From positions 1 through 10,753 of the forward strand of contig CAJBIS010000005.1 of NCBI GenBank assembly GCA_903953195.1: a stretch of 10,753 nucleotides of DNA, read 5' to 3'. Below are positions 7,088-10,753 of the stretch, in pieces. The notes beneath the pieces are model-generated. The model was not told the DNA's origin and searched no databases. It worked only from the letters and a program-made list of their open reading frames with translations. A program made the translations under genes and the position numbers. Source of the DNA: an uncultured Actinomycetes bacterium (lineage in GTDB: Bacteria; Actinomycetota; Acidimicrobiia; Acidimicrobiales; Microtrichaceae). How positions within the stretch are numbered: position 1 is the stretch's first letter; each line of letters opens with the position of its first letter.

Positions 7088-8304
7088 GCGAATGCGACGA
7101 CCACGAGCGTCTGGTTGTGGAACCCGCCGGCGCCCTTGGTGCGGGCGATCTCGCCGTAGGTGTAGAAGCCGGCGACCGGCTTGCCACCGGACGCCACGGA
7201 CACCCGGTCGACCTCCTTGCGGATCCCGGTGTCCTCGAGCACCGAACGTCGGGCCACGCAGTCGAAGAGCAGCATCCCGATCGGGGGTCGCCCGTCGAGT
7301 GCGTCGAGCGCGGAACGACACGCCTCATCGGTCGCCTCGAGCACGGTGTCGGCGTCGCCCTGCATCAGGTGCGCGGCCGCACCCTGGGGCACCTCGGCGA
7401 TGCAGGTCAGGGTCCGCTGCTCGAAGTCCGCGCCGGCGACGTACCGGATCTCCGTGCGGTCGCGCCGCTTGATCCCGAGCGGCCGGACCATGGCGAAGCG
7501 CACGAACTGCTCGGCGTCATCGCGCACGTCGGCCGGGGCGCCGTAGCCGTCGAGGTACGCGTCGAGGGCCGGTCGGTCATCGAGACTCACGACGGTGACG
7601 CCCTCGCTCTCGGTGACCAGCATCGGCTCACCGACCGTGGCCCAACCGTGCGCCACGCCGATGCCGACGGGTGCGTTCGATCCGATCGCCGCCGCCACGA
7701 CGGCGTTGTGGAGCACCCGGTCGCCGTGCAGCTGTTCGGTCCGCTGCATCGCCAGATCGTCGCCGGCACACCCGCCGACCAGCGGGACCGCGGCGCCGGC
7801 CACGCCGTAGGCGCCGCGGACGACCTCCATCTGGTCCCCGCAGAGTCCGTCGGCGAGCAGCACCAGGACCGAGGCGAGCGCGTCCGGCACACCCTCGAGG
7901 CACGCAGCCGCCTCGGCCGCCGCGCTCCGCAGGCCGTCCGGCGATCCCTGACCGGCGCCGGTGTGGACGTCGAAGCCGTCGCCGCCGAGCGCCCAGAGCG
8001 CCAGACCCGACTCGGACGGGCCGTCGGTCGCCACCTCGCCCGAGGTCGAGCACCCGATCACGGGGGCGCCGCCGGCGCGTGTCTGCACGGCTGCGGCGAC
8101 GTCGGCGAGCTCGTACGCCGTCGAGCAGAAGACGATCACCAGACCCGGCTCGCGGCCACCCACCGCTGCGGTCCACGCCTCGTCCACGGCCGCCTCGACG
8201 TCCGCTGCCGTCGATCCGCCGGCACCCACCCATCGGTCGGCTCCGGACGCGTCACTCGACTGCTGCACCGCTGTTGCCTCGTTCACATGCACCCCACTGT
8301 TCAT
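7084..8304 (-). CDS. FIST-domain sensor protein (NosP-like family)
   Basis: A 406-residue soluble protein with a full FIST_N plus FIST_C pair, a ligand-binding sensory module found with signalling enzymes. Recognisable family signatures are IGCSTSGE (83-90), GGCAGDD (178-184 region), AHGW (218-221), FDCVARR (347-353), GFYTYGEIA (379-387) and the C-terminal FHNQTL (395-400). No enzymatic domain or membrane segment is visible. Some stand-alone FIST proteins (NosP) bind haem, sense nitric oxide and control c-di-GMP or a histidine kinase encoded next to them. Here the next gene is a GGDEF-EAL protein joined by a 4-base overlap, so a sensor-effector partnership is inferred; the ligand is not known. 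The ATG at 8304 has no good ribosome site. A TAGCGT at 8317-8322 could be a -10 box giving a very short leader. GTG codons 5 and 7 are alternative starts. Confidence 0.92.
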   Translation of the reverse strand: MNSGVHVNEATAVQQSSDASGADRWVGAGGSTAADVEAAVDEAWTAAVGGREPGLVIVFCSTAYELADVAAAVQTRAGGAPVIGCSTSGEVATDGPSESGLALWALGGDGFDVHTGAGQGSPDGLRSAAAEAAACLEGVPDALASVLVLLADGLCGDQMEVVRGAYGVAGAAVPLVGGCAGDDLAMQRTEQLHGDRVLHNAVVAAAIGSNAPVGIGVAHGWATVGEPMLVTESEGVTVVSLDDRPALDAYLDGYGAPADVRDDAEQFVRFAMVRPLGIKRRDRTEIRYVAGADFEQRTLTCIAEVPQGAAAHLMQGDADTVLEATDEACRSALDALDGRPPIGMLLFDCVARRSVLEDTGIRKEVDRVSVASGGKPVAGFYTYGEIARTKGAGGFHNQTLVVVAFA

Positions 8305-8367
8305 CGCTCAACGTCCACGCTACCGAGCGCGCGGCACGAACCGCTCTCCGTGTGCCCGCCCTGCGTC

Positions 8368-9345
8368 TCAGGCGGGAGCGGCTCCCGCGGGAGCGAGCGC
8401 CGCTCGCAGGGCGGCGACGGCGTCCCGGAGGTGGTCGTCGGCGGCACGGGCCATCCCGATCGCGCCCACGAACGAGTGCGGCGCACCGGGGTACACGTGC
8501 AGTTCGGTCGGGACGCCGGCACGAGCCATCCGACGGGCGTACTCGATGTCCTCATCGCAGAACAGGTCGATCGAACCGACCGACACGAACGCCGGAGGCA
8601 GCCCGCTCAGGTCCTCGGCACGGGCGGCCGCTGCGTGGGGCGACACGTCGCCCCGCCCGGGCTCGGCGCCCAGGTACGCGGTCCATGCGAACCGGTTCGC
8701 GGCGCGTGTCCAGATCAGCTCGCCCTGGAACGGGCTCGGCGCAGGATCGTCGACGGTGCGGTCGTCGAGCATCGGGTACACCAGCAGCTGGTGCGCCAAC
8801 GACACGTCACCCCGATCGCGGGCCAGGAGCGCCAGCGACGCGGCCAGCCCACCGCCGGCGCTCTCGCCGACCACGCCGAACCGTGACGGGTCGACGCCCA
8901 ACTCGTCCGCGTGGGTCGTCATCCACGAGAGCGCCGCGTGGCAGTCCTCGAGGGGGCCGGGGAACGGGGTCTCCGGGGCGAGGCGGTAGTCGACCGACAC
9001 GACCGGCCACCCGAGTTCGGCGACGAAGAAGTGGACCATGCGATTCGCCGCCGTCGGACTCCCGATCACGTAGCCACCGCCGTGGATCCACAACAACGCC
9101 GGCGTGGGGGCGGAGCCCGATCGCTTCGGCTCGTACACCACCACGCGCACCTCGGGTGCGCCGTCGGGACCGGGAATCCGCCGGTCGGTGATGGTGAGTC
9201 CGGGAACCTCGGGTGGCGGGACCGACGCGGTCATCTCCTCGAACTGGGCACGAAGTTCGGGGAGCGAGTCCGCGTCGAGTCGGATCTCGCCGATGAGGTC
9301 GACGAGCCACAGCAGCTCCGGGTCGACGAGTTCGCGACCGCTCAT
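8368..9345 (-). CDS. Alpha/beta-hydrolase, hormone-sensitive lipase (esterase) family
   Basis: Predicted carboxylester hydrolase, alpha/beta-hydrolase fold-3 family, 325 residues, cytosolic (no signal peptide). It has the HSL oxyanion motif HGGGY (88-92), YRLAPE (120-125), and the nucleophile elbow GESAGG (160-165) with Ser162. Asp260 sits in the SIDLFCDE segment and His290 in PGAPHSF, completing the triad. N-terminal residues 1-50 form the usual helical cap. The ATG at 9345 starts the natural N-terminus and is preceded by GGACGGA-type weak ribosome sites. The Ala-rich C-terminus ends in a GC-rich hairpin-like stretch. It lies 64 bases after the regulator gene and 63 bases before FIST on the same strand, so it may share a transcript with either. 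The substrate cannot be predicted; short-chain esters are usual for the family. Confidence 0.93.
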   Translation of the reverse strand: MSGRELVDPELLWLVDLIGEIRLDADSLPELRAQFEEMTASVPPPEVPGLTITDRRIPGPDGAPEVRVVVYEPKRSGSAPTPALLWIHGGGYVIGSPTAANRMVHFFVAELGWPVVSVDYRLAPETPFPGPLEDCHAALSWMTTHADELGVDPSRFGVVGESAGGGLAASLALLARDRGDVSLAHQLLVYPMLDDRTVDDPAPSPFQGELIWTRAANRFAWTAYLGAEPGRGDVSPHAAAARAEDLSGLPPAFVSVGSIDLFCDEDIEYARRMARAGVPTELHVYPGAPHSFVGAIGMARAADDHLRDAVAALRAALAPAGAAPA

Positions 9346-9409
9346 GGCCGTCCGTCCGGTCCGGTCGCGTGCGACGGCGTGACCGGGGACGTCGCGCCCG
9401 GCGCGTCGG

Positions 9410-10294
9410 TCATGCGCGCGTCGGCTCCACGTCGACCTCGGCCGGTCGTCGGGTGGGCGCGCCGGAGCTCAGGAGGTCGAGCGCCGAGCGGATGTCGGGC
9501 GCCCAGAGATCCGCCCCCACGGCGGCGGCGACCTCATCGTTCAGGACGCCGGGTCCGCCGACGAGTACCGGCAGGTCCGGCGTCGCAGCGCGCAGGGCGT
9601 CGACGGTCGCCTCGACCGCCTCGAGGGTCGCGGCCTGACTCACGCTCAGCGCGACCACCGACGGCGCACGCACACGACCGACGGCGGCGGCGAACACGTC
9701 CGGTGGGACGTCGACGCCGAGCTCGATGCACTCGAACCCACGGGTCCGGATCAGGTCGGCGAGGATCGCGATCGACAGGCCGTGCTGCTCGCCGCGTGGT
9801 GCGCCCAGCACGATCGTGCCCCGCGGCCGTCCCGGGCGACGGAGCCGCGCCCCGAGACGGGCCACGAGTCGGGTGGCGACGGCCGCGGCGAGATAGCTCC
9901 CGAGGTGGTCGTCATCCGGCTCGTCGACGTCTGCGCCCAGGTCGGCGAGCGCACCGGCGAGCACGTCCAGATAGCAGGCCTCGGCGTCGACCCCGGAGCG
10001 CATGGCCTCCGACAGCACCCGCCACGCCGCGACCTCGTCGCCGCGCTCGAGGGCGACCCGGAGCCGGCCCCGCCAGTCGACCCGGCGGCGCGGACCGCTC
10101 GACGACCCGTCCGGGGTGCAGCGGTCCGCGTCACGGGCCGCCACGAAGCGGGCCAGTTGCTCCTCGCTGACCTCCCAGCCGGTCGAGGTCCTCGTCGCCT
10201 CGAGCTGGTGGGTGCGGACGTACCGGTAGACCGTCGTGTAGTGGGCGCCGAGACGCAGCGCCACCTGCTTCAGGTTGAGCGTCTCCCCGGCCAT
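9410..10294 (-). CDS. Transcriptional regulator: HTH plus B12-binding-like domain
   Basis: 294 residues. Residues ~6-54 form an excisionase/MerR-like helix-turn-helix (LNLKQVALRLGAHYTTVYRY, then a wing ending in LARFV). Residues ~73-150 resemble the four-helix cap of B12-binding proteins, and ~158-275 the Rossmann-like cobalamin-binding domain. This is the layout of CarH/LitR light- and B12-dependent repressors. The E-x-H motif is present (Glu169, His171 in GEQHGLS), but the following Gly is Ser174. Ser217 and GG at 246-247 match the rest of the fingerprint. The cap motif W-x9-EH is replaced by Val123 and Ser133-Tyr134. So the fold is clear, but binding of adenosylcobalamin in the CarH way is doubtful; another cofactor or ligand is possible. 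The ATG at 10294 begins right before the HTH and has a -10 box 6 bases upstream. The frame extends to 10381, but that part looks non-coding. Confidence 0.88.
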   Translation of the reverse strand: MAGETLNLKQVALRLGAHYTTVYRYVRTHQLEATRTSTGWEVSEEQLARFVAARDADRCTPDGSSSGPRRRVDWRGRLRVALERGDEVAAWRVLSEAMRSGVDAEACYLDVLAGALADLGADVDEPDDDHLGSYLAAAVATRLVARLGARLRRPGRPRGTIVLGAPRGEQHGLSIAILADLIRTRGFECIELGVDVPPDVFAAAVGRVRAPSVVALSVSQAATLEAVEATVDALRAATPDLPVLVGGPGVLNDEVAAAVGADLWAPDIRSALDLLSSGAPTRRPAEVDVEPTRA

Positions 10295-10300
10295 CGCATG

Positions 10301-10306
10301 AGTGTA
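10301..10306 (-). promoter_or_regulatory. -10 box for leaderless transcription of the regulator gene
   Basis: TACACT on the minus strand, a full TAnnnT match. Only six bases separate it from the ATG at 10294, and there is no Shine-Dalgarno sequence. Transcription about 7 bases after the box would begin at the A of the ATG, the usual layout of leaderless actinobacterial genes. No clear -35 box is seen; the dyad at 10329-10353 begins near where it would be. Confidence 0.5.
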
Positions 10307-10328
10307 CGTTTCGCCGCCCCACGCCCCG

Positions 10329-10353
10329 GAATCCCTGCCGATGCAGGCGATTC
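10329..10353. promoter_or_regulatory. Inverted repeat between divergent genes, candidate operator
   Basis: The left arm GAATCCCTGC (10329-10338) pairs with the right arm GCAGGCGATTC (10343-10353) across a CGAT spacer. All ten positions pair, with one extra C (10348) in the right arm. It lies 23 bases upstream of the regulator's -10 box and about 60 bases before the divergent gene. That suits an operator that could be bound by the HTH/B12-type regulator to control itself and its neighbour. Binding is an inference. Confidence 0.5.
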
Positions 10354-10402
10354 TCGAGTCCGCCGTGCACCCAATGGCCACGTTGACGCTCCCGCCGGAC
10401 CC

Positions 10403-10406
10403 GGAG
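10403..10406 (+). promoter_or_regulatory. Ribosome binding site of the divergent secreted-protein gene
   Basis: GGAG, 8 bases before the ATG at 10415. This spacing is ideal and favours 10415 over the in-frame ATG at 10439, whose nearest GGTGAGG is too far upstream. A TTGACG at 10383-10388 could be a -35 box, but it has no matching -10; if it were real, transcription would start after 10415 and favour the later ATG. Confidence 0.5.
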
Positions 10407-10414
10407 TCTCATGG

Positions 10415-10753
10415 ATGTCTGGTGAGGCACCTGATCCCATGAGCGCGCCCCGAGACGGCCGGTCCGTCGCCCCGCCGACCGCAGTGGGTCGGCCCCGACG
10501 TGCGCGCCCGCTCGCGGCCGTGGTGCTCGCGGTGGTCGTCACGACGCTGGTCGTCACGCTGGTCGGCTCCGCCGCCCTGCCCGCCGGTGCGGACGTCGCG
10601 ACTCCAGCGGGACCGGCCGATGCCGCTGCGGCGTGGCAGGCGAATCAGACGAGTGGCGGCACCATCACGTACCTCGGGGCACCCGACGACGGGCTCGCCG
10701 CCGACGCCGCGCTCTCGCTCACGGCGCTCGGCTCGGCCGATGCCGCCGCGGCG
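10415..10753 (+). CDS. Secreted protein with squalene-cyclase/prenyltransferase-like repeats, 3' end beyond the window
   Basis: Open for 113 codons up to the right edge. The N-terminus has an Arg-rich stretch (RPRRARP) followed by a hydrophobic run of about 20 residues (Ala/Val/Leu/Thr) and an ALPAGA cleavage-like site, so it is probably exported by Sec. The mature part begins with an ADAAAAW helix start, a polar turn with GGTITYLG, then GLAADAALSLTALG and a second ADAAAA. This period of about 45 residues resembles the helical-hairpin repeats of alpha/alpha toroids (squalene cyclase/prenyltransferase-like repeats). Actinobacterial secreted proteins of this sort, some with a C-terminal DUF4430 domain, are related in fold to intrinsic factor/transcobalamin. 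Enzyme activity is unlikely for such surface proteins, but the rest is not visible. It is divergent from the B12-type regulator. An alternative start is the ATG at 10439. Confidence 0.6.
   Translation, partial: MSGEAPDPMSAPRDGRSVAPPTAVGRPRRARPLAAVVLAVVVTTLVVTLVGSAALPAGADVATPAGPADAAAAWQANQTSGGTITYLGAPDDGLAADAALSLTALGSADAAAA

Noticed and set aside
7088..7321. Longer N-terminus for the GGDEF-EAL protein
   Set aside because: The added residues are Arg/Gly-rich and come from reading the 3' end of the FIST gene in another frame. The ATGA overlap gives a natural start at 7087.
8355..8387. Small hairpins at the 3' end of the esterase gene (CCCGCC/GGCGGG and CGGGAGC/GCTCCCG) as a terminator
   Set aside because: Short stems, mostly inside coding sequence and around the stop codon, with no T tract; easily expected at this GC content.
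6871..8886. Plus-strand open frame of about 670 codons opposite FIST and the esterase
   Set aside because: It spans parts of three well-supported minus-strand genes and their gaps, is Arg/Pro-rich and shows no domain; it is a shadow of high GC content.
9371..9395. GCGACG/CGTCGC inverted repeat between the regulator and esterase genes
   Set aside because: Only six pairs with a 13-base loop in very GC-rich DNA; not enough to call a terminator or operator.
10270..10557. Minus-strand frame of 95 codons across the right intergenic region
   Set aside because: It overlaps both the regulator start and the secreted-protein gene in antisense and has shadow-like composition.
1..10753. Search for CRISPR arrays, tRNA or rRNA genes, insertion sequences and defence genes
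   Set aside because: No regularly spaced repeats, no tRNA-like cloverleaf or rRNA sequence, no transposase or integrase motifs were seen; coding sequence fills nearly all of the window.

Overview
This is a 10.75 kb, very GC-rich window with ordinary high-GC bacterial gene structure. It has tight same-strand gene strings, several GTG starts, TAnnnT -10 boxes and no RNA genes or mobile elements. Gene content and protein style suggest an actinobacterium, possibly Acidimicrobiia/Ilumatobacter-like; that placement is an inference from family resemblance, not a search. All genes but the last are on the minus strand, so transcription runs from right to left.

Region A (1-5167, minus) is a central-carbon operon. 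In transcription order it holds a Cof-type HAD phosphatase, transaldolase (tal), glucose-6-phosphate isomerase (pgi), a short NAD-type 6-phosphogluconate dehydrogenase (gnd) and 6-phosphogluconolactonase (pgl), which runs off the left edge. Gaps between genes are 5-41 bases. Together they cover most of the oxidative pentose phosphate pathway and its links to glycolysis. Glucose-6-phosphate dehydrogenase and transketolase are not in the window.

Region B (5168-5287) is a 120-base spacer. It holds a strong GC-rich hairpin without a T tract and a candidate -10 box for the region A operon.

Region C (5288-8304, minus) is a translationally coupled pair. A FIST-domain sensor comes first, and its stop overlaps the start of a GAF-GGDEF-EAL cyclic-di-GMP enzyme by four bases (ATGA). 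FIST proteins include the NosP haem/nitric-oxide sensors that control c-di-GMP or histidine-kinase signalling, so this looks like a sensor plus effector circuit. The cyclase motif is AGDEF, the inhibitory I-site arginine is missing, and the EAL active site looks complete.

Region D (8368-10294, minus) has an HSL-type alpha/beta hydrolase and, upstream of it, a regulator with an excisionase/MerR-like helix-turn-helix fused to a B12-binding-like domain. The regulator keeps the E-x-H cobalt-ligand motif but has lost the CarH cap motif W-x9-EH, which here reads V-x9-SY. It appears to be expressed from a leaderless promoter.

Region E (10295-10753) is a divergent intergenic region with an almost perfect 10-bp dyad. 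After it comes the start of a plus-strand secreted protein with alpha/alpha-toroid (squalene cyclase/prenyltransferase-like) repeats, cut by the right edge. The most interesting parts of the window are the FIST/c-di-GMP pair and the B12-type regulator with its dyad and divergent secreted-protein gene.
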